NCBI GenBank assembly: GCA_021730285.1
Contig: CP082962.1
Span: 2,728,001 to 2,792,000 of the forward strand
Direction of reading: 5' to 3'
Length of the DNA: 64,000 bases
DNA from: Desulfovibrio sp. JY
GTDB taxonomy: Bacteria > Desulfobacterota > Desulfovibrionia > Desulfovibrionales > Desulfovibrionaceae
Shown: positions 47,546 to 56,467 of the stretch, piece by piece
Position numbering within the stretch: the first letter of the stretch is position 1
Layout of the letters: each line of letters opens with the position of its first letter
The notes under the pieces: model-generated
What the model was told of the DNA's origin: nothing
Seen by the model: only the letters and a program-made list of their open reading frames with translations
Databases searched by the model: none
Program-made: the position numbers and the translations under genes

Positions 47546-48313
47546 ATGGATAACCCGCAAGACAACGACGCGACCGAAGCCAAGGGCGGCGCAGCCAGCC
47601 TGGGCGGCTTCGGCATGACCCTGTCCGACAGGGAAAAAAAGAACCTGCTGACCTTCCTCTCCATCGGGGTCATCCTGGTGGAATTCGCCGTCACCATCGC
47701 GGCCGTGTGCTACGGCATCATCAACTCCCACAAGCTCCCGGACGGCACGACCCAGTTCCGCTTCCCCTGGATTCCCTACGGCGTGGCCCTGATCCTCGCT
47801 CCGGCGGCCATCATGCTCGTGGTCAACATCATCGGCCAGGGCTTCAACCGCTTCTTCAAGGGCGATCCGGCCATGGACGAGGAACACCTGCGCTATATGC
47901 CCGAACGGCTGCGGAAAATCATCAGCCTGTCGCGCGGCCTGCCCACCATCATCCTGCTCGGCGGCCTGATGCTCCTCGGCGTGGCGCTCTATTACCTCGA
48001 CGCGGTCATCCAGATGCTCCTGCGCATCGGCGACCACGTGGAGGTCATCGCGCCGTGGGTCATGCTCGGACTCGTGGCAGCCTGGTGCCTAAGCTACCTC
48101 GTGCGCATGTGGTTTCTTTACAAAACCCGGCGCATGCAGGAGGAATACGCCTTCCGCCGCGAGGTCCTCGAACGCACGGGCATCGTCATCGTCGACGGCC
48201 AAAAGCATATCACCGCCGATGGCCGGACCGTGTGCGACCAAAAGGCCCTGCCCGGTCGCGTCATCGACGTGCTGCCGCCCGGTGAGTCCGATGTGGACAA
48301 GGAGGCCCCATGA
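47546..48313 (+). CDS. Four-helix membrane protein of unknown function
   Basis: 255 residues. Hydrophobic helices at about 30-55, 70-95, 128-150 and 165-190; a charged loop with EEHLRYMPERLRKIISLSRGL lies between helices 2 and 3, in parts EEHLRYMPERLRK and IISLSRGL. The C-terminal cytoplasmic tail (about 195-255) holds IVIVDGQKHITADGRTV. No catalytic motif is visible. A GAGACCCTCCT stretch precedes ATG 47546, a weak ribosome site. It overlaps the next gene by four bases, so the two products probably work together. Confidence 0.78.
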   Translation: MDNPQDNDATEAKGGAASLGGFGMTLSDREKKNLLTFLSIGVILVEFAVTIAAVCYGIINSHKLPDGTTQFRFPWIPYGVALILAPAAIMLVVNIIGQGFNRFFKGDPAMDEEHLRYMPERLRKIISLSRGLPTIILLGGLMLLGVALYYLDAVIQMLLRIGDHVEVIAPWVMLGLVAAWCLSYLVRMWFLYKTRRMQEEYAFRREVLERTGIVIVDGQKHITADGRTVCDQKALPGRVIDVLPPGESDVDKEAP

Positions 48314-48831
48314 CAACAACATCCGATAATGCCGCCGCCGGTCTGCGGGAAAAAGCCCGCGTGGCGCTCCTTCGCCGCGTGGCCAGGACCGACGACGTCG
48401 GCCGCGCCGAAGCCCTGTCCGCCTTCGTCAACCTGGCCCGGCCCGACCTCGGGCCCGAGGCGGCCCGGGTCCTGGCCGAAAAAACGCCCCGCCTGCTGCC
48501 GCAACTAACGGAAAAGTGGATCGGCATGTTCGTGGACCGGCTTTTCGAAACCGTGCCCCTGCCCCAGCTCGAAATTCTCTGCGACGAGAGCGAGGAAAAC
48601 GAGGCCGCCCTGGCCCTGGCCTACGTGATGTTTCTCGAATCCGAACGCATGGAAAAACAGATGGCCGAAGACCTGGCCGCCTGCGACCTGCCGCCCGGCA
48701 AGGACGGCAGCGACCTGGCCGCCGAAGTCTGCCGCCGCCTGACTACGGCCGAGGAAAAACGACGCCAGGAAGGACGCCGCAAGGCCGCGGAATACCAGCG
48801 CACACACGGACGTCGTAGTAAGTTGAACTAG
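48310..48831 (+). CDS. Soluble helical protein of unknown function
   Basis: 173 residues, rich in Ala, Glu, Leu and Arg, with no signal or membrane segment. The middle (about 60-125) is predicted helical (EKWIGMFVDRLFETVPLPQL, LALAYVMFLESERMEKQMAE). The tail is basic (KRRQEGRRKAAEYQRTHGRR). Its ATG overlaps the membrane-protein stop (ATGA). It likely binds or regulates that partner. No family recognised. Confidence 0.75.
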   Translation: MTTTSDNAAAGLREKARVALLRRVARTDDVGRAEALSAFVNLARPDLGPEAARVLAEKTPRLLPQLTEKWIGMFVDRLFETVPLPQLEILCDESEENEAALALAYVMFLESERMEKQMAEDLAACDLPPGKDGSDLAAEVCRRLTTAEEKRRQEGRRKAAEYQRTHGRRSKLN

Positions 48832-48845
48832 GCGCGTTTTTCGGT

Positions 48846-48868
48846 CGGGGGAGGCGCTGCCTCCCCCG
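48846..48868. terminator. Hairpin after the 173-residue gene
   Basis: CGGGGGAGGC-GCT-GCCTCCCCCG, perfect 10-base arms, 14 bases after the stop. Same family as the hairpins at 20574 and 26483. GAACCCCCTCC follows. Confidence 0.6.
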
Positions 48869-48959
48869 AACCCCCTCCGCCGGGAGGCCATGGGCCCCCC
48901 GGACCCCCCTTTACGCTTTGATCGAGCGGGACTTCGCGGGTTGGCGGACGATCGGGTAA

Positions 48960-49030
48960 TTGTTGCGGCAATCGGCCCGGCGACATGAGGCGCTTTCGCG
49001 CCTCGACGCCGGACGCGATTGCCGCAACAA
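48960..49030. repeat. Three-tier 71-bp palindrome
   Basis: Outer arms TTGTTGCGGCAATCG / CGATTGCCGCAACAA (15 bases, exact), middle CCGGCG / CGCCGG and inner GAGGCGC-TTTC-GCGCCTC. The nesting resembles that of the structured repeats at 26311 and 49108, though the bases differ. Confidence 0.75.
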
Positions 49031-49081
49031 CCACGCCAGCGGCGAAGCGCCGCATTTCAAGAAGAACTTTTTTCTGAATGT

Positions 49082-49175
49082 CGCCCCAAAGGGGCGACCG
49101 GCGCGGTGGGGGCGGAATTTGCCCGGGACGAGCCTGCCGCGAAGCGGCGGCAGCGTCCCGACAAATTCCGCCCCC
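49082..49175. repeat. Structured intergenic repeat, copy 2
   Basis: Small hairpin CGCCCC-AAA-GGGGCG (49082-49096) then a 68-base palindrome (49108-49175). Its outer arms are GGGGGCGGAATTTG / CAAATTCCGCCCCC, the middle stem CGGGACG / CGTCCCG and the inner stem TGCCGC-GAA-GCGGCG. It aligns with 26286-26379 and, like it, lies between two convergent genes. Similarity extends to about 49270. No gene is supported in 48832-49341. Confidence 0.75.
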
Positions 49176-49341
49176 ATCTTCTCCACTCTCCGCCCTCCCG
49201 CCAGCCAACGCCTCCCTCGCCCAACCAAAGCACACCGGAAGGGGGGCCCGGGGGGCCCATGGCCTCCCGGCGGGGTCTGGGGCAGAGCCCCAGCCAGCTC
49301 CTGCCTCTGCTCCTACCTCTACCTCATGCCTGCGCCCGCGC

Positions 49342-51033
49342 CTACGCGAGGTAGCCTTCGCGTTCGAGGTAGAGCAGCACTTCCTGGGCGGCTTCGCCGG
49401 GGGCGAGGCTGGTGGTGTCGAGGGTGATTTCCGGGTGTTCGGGGATTTCATAGGGGTCGTCGATGCCGGTGACGCCTTTGACGATGCCGGCCCGGGCCTT
49501 GGCGTAGAGGCCTTTGCGGTCGCGTTGTTCGCAGACGGCAAGCGGGGTGGCCATGTGGATTTCGACAAATCCGCCGTGGGGCGCGACGAGGCTGCGGGCT
49601 TCGTTGCGCGAGCTTGCGTAGGGGGCGATGGGGGCGCAGATGGCGATGCCGCCGTTTTTGGTGATTTCGCTGGCCACGAAGCCGATGCGGGCGATGTTGA
49701 GGTTGCGGTGTTCCTTGGTGAAGGTCAGTTCGCTGGAGAGGTGGCGGCGCACGATGTCGCCGTCGAGCAGGGTGACGGGCCGGGTGCGCAGTTCCATGAA
49801 CTTGACGTAGAGGATTTTGGCCAGGGTGGATTTTCCGGCTCCGGAGAGGCCGGTCATGAAGAGGGTGAAGCCCTGCCGGGACCGTGGGGGAAAGACGGCG
49901 CGCAGTTCGGCTGTCACCTCGGGCATGGTGAACCAGTCCGGGATATCCAGGTCGAATTCCAGCCGGCGGCGGAATTCCGCGGCGTCGATGGTTTTGACGG
50001 TCATTTCCGGCCCGACCTGGGCGCGGGGCATATACTGGGCCTTTTCCTCCACGTAATCCATGCAGGTTTCCGGAATCATGGCGATGCCGGTTTCGTCGGC
50101 GAAGTCGGCCACCAAGCGTTGGGCCTGCCCGGCGGGATAGAGCGGCTCGGCCTCCGGGGGCATGGGGTCGGCGTGGCGGCCTCCGATGAGGGCGTGGGTG
50201 CAGCCGTGGTTTTTCTGGATCAGCGCCTCGAACAGGGCCTGCCGGGGGCCGGCCGTGCGCAGGGGCAGGGGCAGCAGGTTTAAAAGCAGCATGTTTTTGG
50301 GGAAGGCGTCGGCGAAGATGCGGGCGCAGCGGATGCCGGCGAAGTGGGCCGCGCCTTCGGCCATGGCGTCGCCCACCGCCCGCAGCAGCAGGACGCTTGC
50401 CCCGGCGTCCATGGCGGCCTGACGGAGCATGGCCCTCTGGCGGCAGTGGAGCAGGGAGCCCGTCTGGTAGCCGAGAACCTTGCGCCAGCCGCGTTGCTGC
50501 AGGACGGCCTGGACTTCGGCCGGGCTGCGGCGCATCTCGGGAAAATCGACATGGGGCGGCAGGGACAGGCCGACCACGGGGCCGGCCACCCGGTACGCGC
50601 CTGTGCGCCGGACATGGGCGCGGGCTCCCGGATGGGACGCGATATCCTGGACGGCGAAAATGGCCCGGGCCTCGCCTTCGGGGTCGGCCGGCCAGACCTC
50701 GGCGACGGTCATGGCGGCCAGCATGAAGCCTTCCTGGTCGCGCAGGGCCAGCTTGTCCCCGGATTCGAGGCTTTCGCCGAGGGGGCCGGGCACGTCGAGG
50801 CTCACCGGCATGGGCCAGGGTGTGCCGTCGGCCAGGCGCATGGAGGCCAGTACCGCTTCGAAGTCGTCCTTTCCGAGATATCCCGTCAGCGGGTAGTAGG
50901 CCCGCGACAGCAGGAGCTCCAGATCGAGCAGTTGGAGCGGGGAGAGGTTAAAGGATTTGTAGGAGAGGGATTCGGCCTTGATTTCCTCGGCACGTCGAAA
51001 ATGCACGAGGAGATTTTGCGCGTGATTGTCCAT
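49342..51033 (-). CDS. ATP sulfurylase-like domain fused to APS kinase
   Basis: 563 residues. Residues 1-160 resemble the PUA-like N-domain of ATP sulfurylase and about 165-380 its catalytic domain. The nucleotide-binding signature QTRNPxHxxH reads QTGSLLHCRQ near 188, losing Arg, Asn and the second His, so sulfurylase activity is doubtful. The APS kinase part (about 385-563) is intact: GLSGAGKSTLA near 394, LLDGDIVRRHL, CAPIAPYASSRNEAR, FVEIHM, KGLYAKARAG and TGIDDPYE. It should make PAPS from APS, for sulfation rather than for dissimilatory sulfate reduction. ATG 51033 opens the conserved N-domain. Confidence 0.9.
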   Translation of the reverse strand: MDNHAQNLLVHFRRAEEIKAESLSYKSFNLSPLQLLDLELLLSRAYYPLTGYLGKDDFEAVLASMRLADGTPWPMPVSLDVPGPLGESLESGDKLALRDQEGFMLAAMTVAEVWPADPEGEARAIFAVQDIASHPGARAHVRRTGAYRVAGPVVGLSLPPHVDFPEMRRSPAEVQAVLQQRGWRKVLGYQTGSLLHCRQRAMLRQAAMDAGASVLLLRAVGDAMAEGAAHFAGIRCARIFADAFPKNMLLLNLLPLPLRTAGPRQALFEALIQKNHGCTHALIGGRHADPMPPEAEPLYPAGQAQRLVADFADETGIAMIPETCMDYVEEKAQYMPRAQVGPEMTVKTIDAAEFRRRLEFDLDIPDWFTMPEVTAELRAVFPPRSRQGFTLFMTGLSGAGKSTLAKILYVKFMELRTRPVTLLDGDIVRRHLSSELTFTKEHRNLNIARIGFVASEITKNGGIAICAPIAPYASSRNEARSLVAPHGGFVEIHMATPLAVCEQRDRKGLYAKARAGIVKGVTGIDDPYEIPEHPEITLDTTSLAPGEAAQEVLLYLEREGYLA

Positions 51034-51160
51034 ACGTTTCTCGCTGGTGCTATGGTGGAAAGGCAGGGAGGAATGCGGTGGGACGGAAGATGTTTTACAA
51101 ATATGTCGGAACCTGGTGCATGTCCAGGACTTTCTCGTCGTTTTCGACGCTAGGCGGCGC

Positions 51161-52384
51161 TCAGGCGAACATGGCGCAGACGACCTCGAGGTGGCTTTCG
51201 GCCATGGCCACGATTTCGGGCAGGTCGGAGGGGGAAATCGCGGCCAGTCGCCAGGCTTGCGGAATGAACTCGGGGATGAGGCGTTCGCCGCTGCCGCCGG
51301 CCAGGGTGGCCACAGCCACCATGTCGGCCACGTTGATGATGGCCGGTTCCAGGGGCACGTCCGCGGCCATGGGGTCGTGGTGCCGCCAGACGGTCTGTTC
51401 CAGGCTTTCGGGGAAGCGCCATTTGCGCAACAGCATGCCGCCAAGTTCCGCGTGGTCGAAGCCGAAGGTCTCGCGTTCCACCACGACCAGATGCCTGTTC
51501 GATTCGGCGGCCCGGGCCAACGCCTCTCCGGATACGTCGGGAATGCGCTTGTAGAGCACCAGCCGGCCGATGTCGTGGAGCAGCCCGGCCACGAAATAAC
51601 GTTCCGGGCTGGGGTCGCCCAGGCGGGCGGACAGGATTTTGGCCACGAGGCCGACGCCGATGCTGTGCTGCCAGAATTGGCGCAGATCCACGCAGTCCGG
51701 CGGAATGTCCCGGAAAAGCGGCAGCACGGAAACGCCCATGGCCAGGGTGGAAAGCTGGTTGAGCCCAAGCAGCATGACCGCCCTTGTCAGGGTGTCGACG
51801 GAGGCGGGGGGCAGAGAGCCGGAGACGCGCAGGGTGCGGGCGTAAAAGGCGCTGTTGACGAGCTTTAAGAGCTTGGCCGTCAGGCTCGGGTCCTTGCCGA
51901 TGACCGCCGCCGCCTCTTCGATGGTGGAGGAGGGGTCGCTGAGGACTTCCCGGATGCGCATGAAGACTTCGGGCAGCGAGACGAGGACCGGATCGCCGGT
52001 GAGGATTTTTTCCGGCGCGGGCACGCCGGCCGGGGCATCGGGTTTGCGGCGCGCCGGCCGACAGGCCTTGGGCGGGACGCGGGTGTCCGCCCGGGCCAGG
52101 GCCTGGCGGCGCAACTCGATCACGAAGGGGTTGTCCCCGGGCAGATGGACGAACCGGGACAGGACGGCTTGCGCGGCATCCTCGGGCGCGTCATCCGTCG
52201 GCGCGTCCTGAGGCGGGGGCGGGGCTTCCACCTCGATTTCCCGGAGGTGCCAGCCGCGCAGCATGCGGATGTGCGTTTCCGTCAGGGAGGTGCCGCCGGT
52301 CAGGCGGTGATTGCCGTCGGGGCTTTCGGCATCTGCCGCCAGGACCATGCCCGGCTGCAGGTCGGCAAGGGAACGTAATGGCAT
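51161..52384 (-). CDS. HDOD-domain protein
   Basis: 407 residues. An N-terminal segment (1-55, LRSLADLQPGMVLAADAESP) resembles the small domain that often precedes HD-GYP. A Pro/Ala-rich linker (55-135) follows, then an HDOD domain (about 140-350): IGKDPSLTAKLLKLVNSAFY, LLGLNQLSTLAMGVS, FWQHSIGVGLVAKIL, FVAGLLHDIGRLVLY, FGFDHAELGGMLLRKW and VWRHHDP. HDOD proteins are usually non-catalytic signalling adaptors. ATG 52384 has AGGTGA upstream. It lies 127 bases upstream of the sulfurylase-like gene and is divergent from the LOG-domain gene. Confidence 0.93.
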   Translation of the reverse strand: MPLRSLADLQPGMVLAADAESPDGNHRLTGGTSLTETHIRMLRGWHLREIEVEAPPPPQDAPTDDAPEDAAQAVLSRFVHLPGDNPFVIELRRQALARADTRVPPKACRPARRKPDAPAGVPAPEKILTGDPVLVSLPEVFMRIREVLSDPSSTIEEAAAVIGKDPSLTAKLLKLVNSAFYARTLRVSGSLPPASVDTLTRAVMLLGLNQLSTLAMGVSVLPLFRDIPPDCVDLRQFWQHSIGVGLVAKILSARLGDPSPERYFVAGLLHDIGRLVLYKRIPDVSGEALARAAESNRHLVVVERETFGFDHAELGGMLLRKWRFPESLEQTVWRHHDPMAADVPLEPAIINVADMVAVATLAGGSGERLIPEFIPQAWRLAAISPSDLPEIVAMAESHLEVVCAMFA

Positions 52385-52588
52385 GGGCCGTCACCTGGCC
52401 GGGCGTGCCGCCGGCCTGGGTCGTGAAGGTTTGCGGCCGAACCGGCCAATGTTCTTTGCATTTCATTATCAACGTCAAGCCGGATGGGCAAGCGGGGGCG
52501 CGGACGGGGCTTTCCCCGCGAAGGCGCTTGGCCTATAAGGGAGGTCCGTATTCCCTCCGCCGCAACCACGCCATCTTTCGGAGGCATC

Positions 52589-54853
52589 ATGCTCACATCC
52601 CCGCTCGTTACCGGAGACGGTCAACTCGTCAGCGTCGGCGAGGTTCATTTCAACGAGGAACTGGCCGCGCCCCAGGCGCTTGGCGTCATGCGGTTTTCCC
52701 ATACCAGCGACGCCTTGCGCGGGCTGGTGCGCGATTTGCGCGACCGGGCCGCCCGCGATTCCCTGCCGCTGCATCGGTTCATGGAAATAAGCGGCCGTAG
52801 CGGCCACTCCCGCATCGGCCTCGACGTAAGCCTGACCGGCGAACCGCCGGAGGTTTCGGACGGGCAACGGACCGTGGACGTGTCGGTGGCGCTGACGGCG
52901 CTCAACGCCGTTCTGGCCGAGTCCCTGGCCGACCTGCGCTGCTTGTGCGACGCCGGGGGCGTGGACTTCGGCCGCCTGTTCATCCCGCGCGGGCCGGCGC
53001 TCGGCCGGGACGAGATCGAGGAGGCGCTCGATCGCGGCTGGCTGCTTTTGCCCGAGGGGCACCGCATCGACGCGGACGGCGTGATGGAAATTCCGCTGCT
53101 CGACATGCGCTACGTGCTTTCCTCGCGTCTGCTCGGCGTGGGGCGCAATTTCGCGGAGATGCTGATCAAGGGCAAGCACGGCCTGACCATTTTCCAGTGC
53201 CTTTCGCCGACCGGCATGCCGCCGGCTCTGGCCGCCAAGGAGTTTCTGGTCGGGGCCATGCACATCGCCATTGGTCCTTTCGTGGCCCTGATCGAGCGTC
53301 AGACGTCGTCGCCGGACGTGTTCCATCTGGCCTCGCGGCTGCTCGACGGCGTACGCACCACGGGCATCACCACGCCGCGCCAGGTGGAACTCTACAACGG
53401 CGGCGAGGATGCCGTGCCAACCGCAGGCCTGGCCATGCGGATGCGGCTGTACCCACCGGATGTGCGGCTGGCCGGGCTGGCCGAACGGGTGCTGCCGCCC
53501 GGGCGGGCCAGGGATGTGCTGGCGGCCGGGGTGGATTTCGCGGACCTGACCGGCATTTTCGATCCGGCCGTCGCCCGGGGGCTTTTGGACGAGATCACGG
53601 CCGGACCGGACGAAGGCGGCAGCTACGGCCGGATATTCATGCCCGGCCGGATGCTCGCCATCCCCTGGGAACAGGAGGAAGGGGGCTGGCTCCAGGAGTT
53701 CCAGTGGCGGCTGGTCTACGAGTACGCCCGGGGCAACATCCCGGAAGGCGTGCTCATGGGCGAGGAGATCCCCAAGCGGCTGCGGCCGTTTCTGGAGGGG
53801 CTGCGCTATGTCGGCGGCGAGCAGAACCTGTCCAAGGTGTTCGTGGCCGAGTCCTTGCCGCCGGTGGACACGTTGCGGGTGCTCAAACGAAACGGCATCG
53901 GCGTGGTGGCGGCCCGGGGCATGGGCTGTTCGGTCGGCGAACTCTGCCGGCTGCCGCATTTCCGCATGGACCAGACGCTTTACGAGGAGCTGGTGCGCCT
54001 GGAAAACGAGAGCATGCGGTTCTACCTGCTGCTCGACTACAACGGCCACGCCCAGGTGCGGGAATTTTTCCGGGGCCTGTGGGTGACGCGCGAAGGCAAG
54101 GAACGCCTGCCGGGCGTGCACACCACCATGGCCATGTTCGGCTCGTCCTGCGACGTGCTGGGGCCGGTGCTCGAGGCGCCGATCACGGAATTTCTGCGTC
54201 GGCTGCGGGATCATCCGCGCCTTGGCGAGGGCTTTGCCGTGGCCCACGGTTCCGGGCCGGGGGTCATGCAGACCGTGGACAACGCGGCGGCCGCCCTCGG
54301 CATCTTTCGCATGGGCGTCGGCATCAATGCCGAGGAAATCGGGCAGAAGACCAATTTCGAGCCCGAAGCCGTGGCCCAGTTCACCAACCTGGCCATGAAT
54401 ACGCGCCAGGACATCCTGGATCGGCGTTCGGTGTTCAAGGTCTTCAACCTCGGCGGCTTCGGCACCAGCTACGAGGTCAACATGGCGCTCACCTTCATGA
54501 AGATCGGCCAGTGCCTGCCCGCGCCGTACATCTTCGTCGATCCGGTGGGGCTCGGGCCCGGGGGCGAGCCGTTCTGGCGGCAGACGCTGAGCCAGTTCCG
54601 CACGCTTTCGAGCGACCTGTCCGGGGGCGGCTACGACCTCGGGCCGCTCGGGCCACGCTGGATCGTCAACTGCTGCCACGAGGTGACGAGCTACGAGCAG
54701 GGCTACGACGTCATCGCCGCCTTTCTGGACGACCCGGCCGCCTACTGGCGCGAACGCGAAATCCCGATGGAAAAGGTGCGACAGGCCCGGGATAACCTCC
54801 ACCGGGCCGGCATGCCCATCCCCCCCTGCATCGACGAAGCGCTTGGAGAGTGA
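52589..54853 (+). CDS. Large protein with C-terminal LOG-family (Rossmann) domain
   Basis: 754 residues. The C-terminal part (about 505-690) is a LOG/lysine-decarboxylase-like domain: AMFGSSCDVLGPV near 513, HGSGPGVMQTVDNAA near 553 and NLGGFGTSYEVNMAL near 620 in place of the PGGxGTxxE motif. This fold is found in cytokinin-activating and AMP/IMP-nucleotide-cleaving enzymes. The first 500 residues match no domain I recognise; they have no signal peptide. GGAGG lies four bases before ATG 52589. A single-gene unit ending in a strong hairpin. Substrate unknown; a ribonucleotide is plausible from the family. Confidence 0.82.
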   Translation: MLTSPLVTGDGQLVSVGEVHFNEELAAPQALGVMRFSHTSDALRGLVRDLRDRAARDSLPLHRFMEISGRSGHSRIGLDVSLTGEPPEVSDGQRTVDVSVALTALNAVLAESLADLRCLCDAGGVDFGRLFIPRGPALGRDEIEEALDRGWLLLPEGHRIDADGVMEIPLLDMRYVLSSRLLGVGRNFAEMLIKGKHGLTIFQCLSPTGMPPALAAKEFLVGAMHIAIGPFVALIERQTSSPDVFHLASRLLDGVRTTGITTPRQVELYNGGEDAVPTAGLAMRMRLYPPDVRLAGLAERVLPPGRARDVLAAGVDFADLTGIFDPAVARGLLDEITAGPDEGGSYGRIFMPGRMLAIPWEQEEGGWLQEFQWRLVYEYARGNIPEGVLMGEEIPKRLRPFLEGLRYVGGEQNLSKVFVAESLPPVDTLRVLKRNGIGVVAARGMGCSVGELCRLPHFRMDQTLYEELVRLENESMRFYLLLDYNGHAQVREFFRGLWVTREGKERLPGVHTTMAMFGSSCDVLGPVLEAPITEFLRRLRDHPRLGEGFAVAHGSGPGVMQTVDNAAAALGIFRMGVGINAEEIGQKTNFEPEAVAQFTNLAMNTRQDILDRRSVFKVFNLGGFGTSYEVNMALTFMKIGQCLPAPYIFVDPVGLGPGGEPFWRQTLSQFRTLSSDLSGGGYDLGPLGPRWIVNCCHEVTSYEQGYDVIAAFLDDPAAYWREREIPMEKVRQARDNLHRAGMPIPPCIDEALGE

Positions 54854-54886
54854 GGGTAGAGAGGAAGGAGGAAGAGTGAAGAAAGT

Positions 54887-54928
54887 GCGAGAGGGGAACC
54901 CTTTTTGAAAAAAGGGTTCCCCTCTCGC
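54887..54928. terminator. Perfect 42-bp hairpin after the LOG gene
   Basis: GCGAGAGGGGAACCCTTTTT-GA-AAAAAGGGTTCCCCTCTCGC, 20-base exact arms, starting 34 bases after the stop. The tail CTCCCCTCCCCAAAACTTTT is like those of the other family members. Confidence 0.7.
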
Positions 54929-55231
54929 GCTCTCCCCTCCCCAAAACTTTTACCCGGTTATGGCAATGGTGACGATAACATGCTGTAACCGTTAAAAGTC
55001 TTTTCCTATGTGGCCCGAAGTCAAGCCGGCTGACGCAGTCTAACCGCCCGTTTCCTATTCGCGCCCGAAGCGCCAAGTACCGATTCGGTAGTTTTCGGAT
55101 TTTCGCCATTTGAGAAACGCCGCCATGCGGCCAGACTTTTCCGCGACCAATCCGAAAAATTGTTGGCTGTTAGGCTTTCAGTCTTCCCTACTCGTTGCCA
55201 CAGGTCCTTGTTGGCGCTGCAATACCCTCTT

Positions 55232-55282
55232 GGCGGGCGAGGAGCACGGGGCTTCCCAGAGCCGGCGTGATCCTCGCCCGCC
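55232..55282. repeat. Inverted repeat just after the transposase gene
   Basis: GGCGGGCGAGGA (55232-55243) and TCCTCGCCCGCC (55271-55282) are exact complements with a 27-base loop, ending seven bases before the transposase stop. It could be the transposase terminator or part of the non-coding RNA of the element. Bases 54929-55231 hold no recognised feature; they may be the non-coding arm of the element. Confidence 0.5.
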
Positions 55283-55288
55283 GCCGTT

Positions 55289-56371
55289 TCACGCCATAAC
55301 CGCCTCAAATCGGTACGCTCGTTTCTCCAGGCTCAGCCGCCACAAAATGATGGCCAGTTTTCGAGCTAAGGCTGTGATGGCCTTTTGGGCCAGGCCGCTT
55401 TTCCCCAGCAACTTGTGATACCAGGCCTGAGCCTTCGGATCGTGTGCGCGCCATTTCCAGGCCGCCTCCACTAAAAGACTTCGCAGTTTGGTCTGCCCCA
55501 CGGGCCGTAACCTGGCCCGGCCCTTGCTCTCGCCGCTCTGGCGCACCATGGGGGCAAGTCCCAGATAGCTTGTCACCTCTTCGGCCCGGCTGAAACGTTC
55601 CGGCTGAAACAACTCCAGACGGAAGGTCGCGGCGATGAGCGGCCCCACACCGGGCACGGTGCGCAGGCACTTGATGACTTTGTCATGCTCTCCCTGGCGG
55701 CAAATTGTCTCAAGTTGCTGTTCAACGAGGGACAATTCGCTGGTGATGGCATGCATCTCCCGCACAAAACTTTCCAGCGTATACCGGGCAGCCTGATGCA
55801 TGGGCAGTTTAAGCAGGGATGCTACAGCGACCTTGCTCCAGTATTTCAGATTGGGTGGTTCGGTAAGGCCCAAAAAAAGCAGATGGGAATGGATGCGCAG
55901 TTTCACACGACGCAGGTCGTCGGCCAGATCGTGTCGTCGGCGCTCCAGGCTCCTCTGGGCTTCTTGCTCCTCGGTCGGCACGGCGATGGGACGCAGCATC
56001 CCCTTGGCGGCGTAATCGGCCAGTTTGACGCAATCGAGCCGGTCTGTTTTTGCGCCCCAGACCACGGGGCGGGGAATCCGACTGGGAGCCGCCACGAGAT
56101 TGGGAATCCCTGCCTTTGTGAGCGCTCTGGACAGGGTGAATCCGGTCGGCCCGGATTCACTGGCCGCCATGGCCACGGTGACGCCCACCGCGGCCAATTT
56201 GTCGATCAGAGCCTGCGGGCTCGCCGACATCACCAAGGTGTGGACGACTCCATCAAACCGACGTAACGCAACAAAATAACTATTTTTATGGACATCCAAT
56301 CCGACAAAAAAAGATCGACCTTGTGAAGCCTCCACAAACGCTTGAAGTTGGGATAACGCTTGTCCTGCCAT
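55289..56371 (-). CDS. IS110-family transposase
   Basis: 360 residues. The N-terminal DEDD (RuvC-like) domain begins FFVGLDVHKNSYFVALRR with the first Asp; MAASESGPTG carries Glu and GAKTDRLDCVKLADYAA the final Asp pair. The C-terminal Transposase_20 domain has TVPGVGPLIAATFRLEL, FSRAEEVTSYLGLAPMVRQSG and LRSLLVEAAW with the catalytic Ser region. GGAG lies at good spacing before ATG 56371. Full length with no frameshift, so the element may be active. IS110 recombinases use a bridge RNA made from the element's non-coding end. Confidence 0.94.
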   Translation of the reverse strand: MAGQALSQLQAFVEASQGRSFFVGLDVHKNSYFVALRRFDGVVHTLVMSASPQALIDKLAAVGVTVAMAASESGPTGFTLSRALTKAGIPNLVAAPSRIPRPVVWGAKTDRLDCVKLADYAAKGMLRPIAVPTEEQEAQRSLERRRHDLADDLRRVKLRIHSHLLFLGLTEPPNLKYWSKVAVASLLKLPMHQAARYTLESFVREMHAITSELSLVEQQLETICRQGEHDKVIKCLRTVPGVGPLIAATFRLELFQPERFSRAEEVTSYLGLAPMVRQSGESKGRARLRPVGQTKLRSLLVEAAWKWRAHDPKAQAWYHKLLGKSGLAQKAITALARKLAIILWRLSLEKRAYRFEAVMA

Positions 56372-56467
56372 GTTGGTCTCCTCGCCTCGTTTGTGTCTAC
56401 GAGCACATTTACTGGCACTATCAGCCAGTTTGAGGGTCGAGGCCAACATGGTATTTGGGAAGGGGGT

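Larger units (their letters stand above)
55230..56457 (-). mobile_element. IS110-family insertion sequence, ends not resolved
   Basis: A single transposase gene of the IS110 family with non-coding flanks on both sides. The right end must lie between the transposase start (56371) and the hairpin at 56468. The left end is somewhere between 54929 and 55231. IS110 elements lack terminal inverted repeats and usually make no target duplication, so the exact borders cannot be set from this copy alone. CATGTTGG (56369) and CCAACATG (56442) form a short inverted pair near the right side. Confidence 0.55.
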
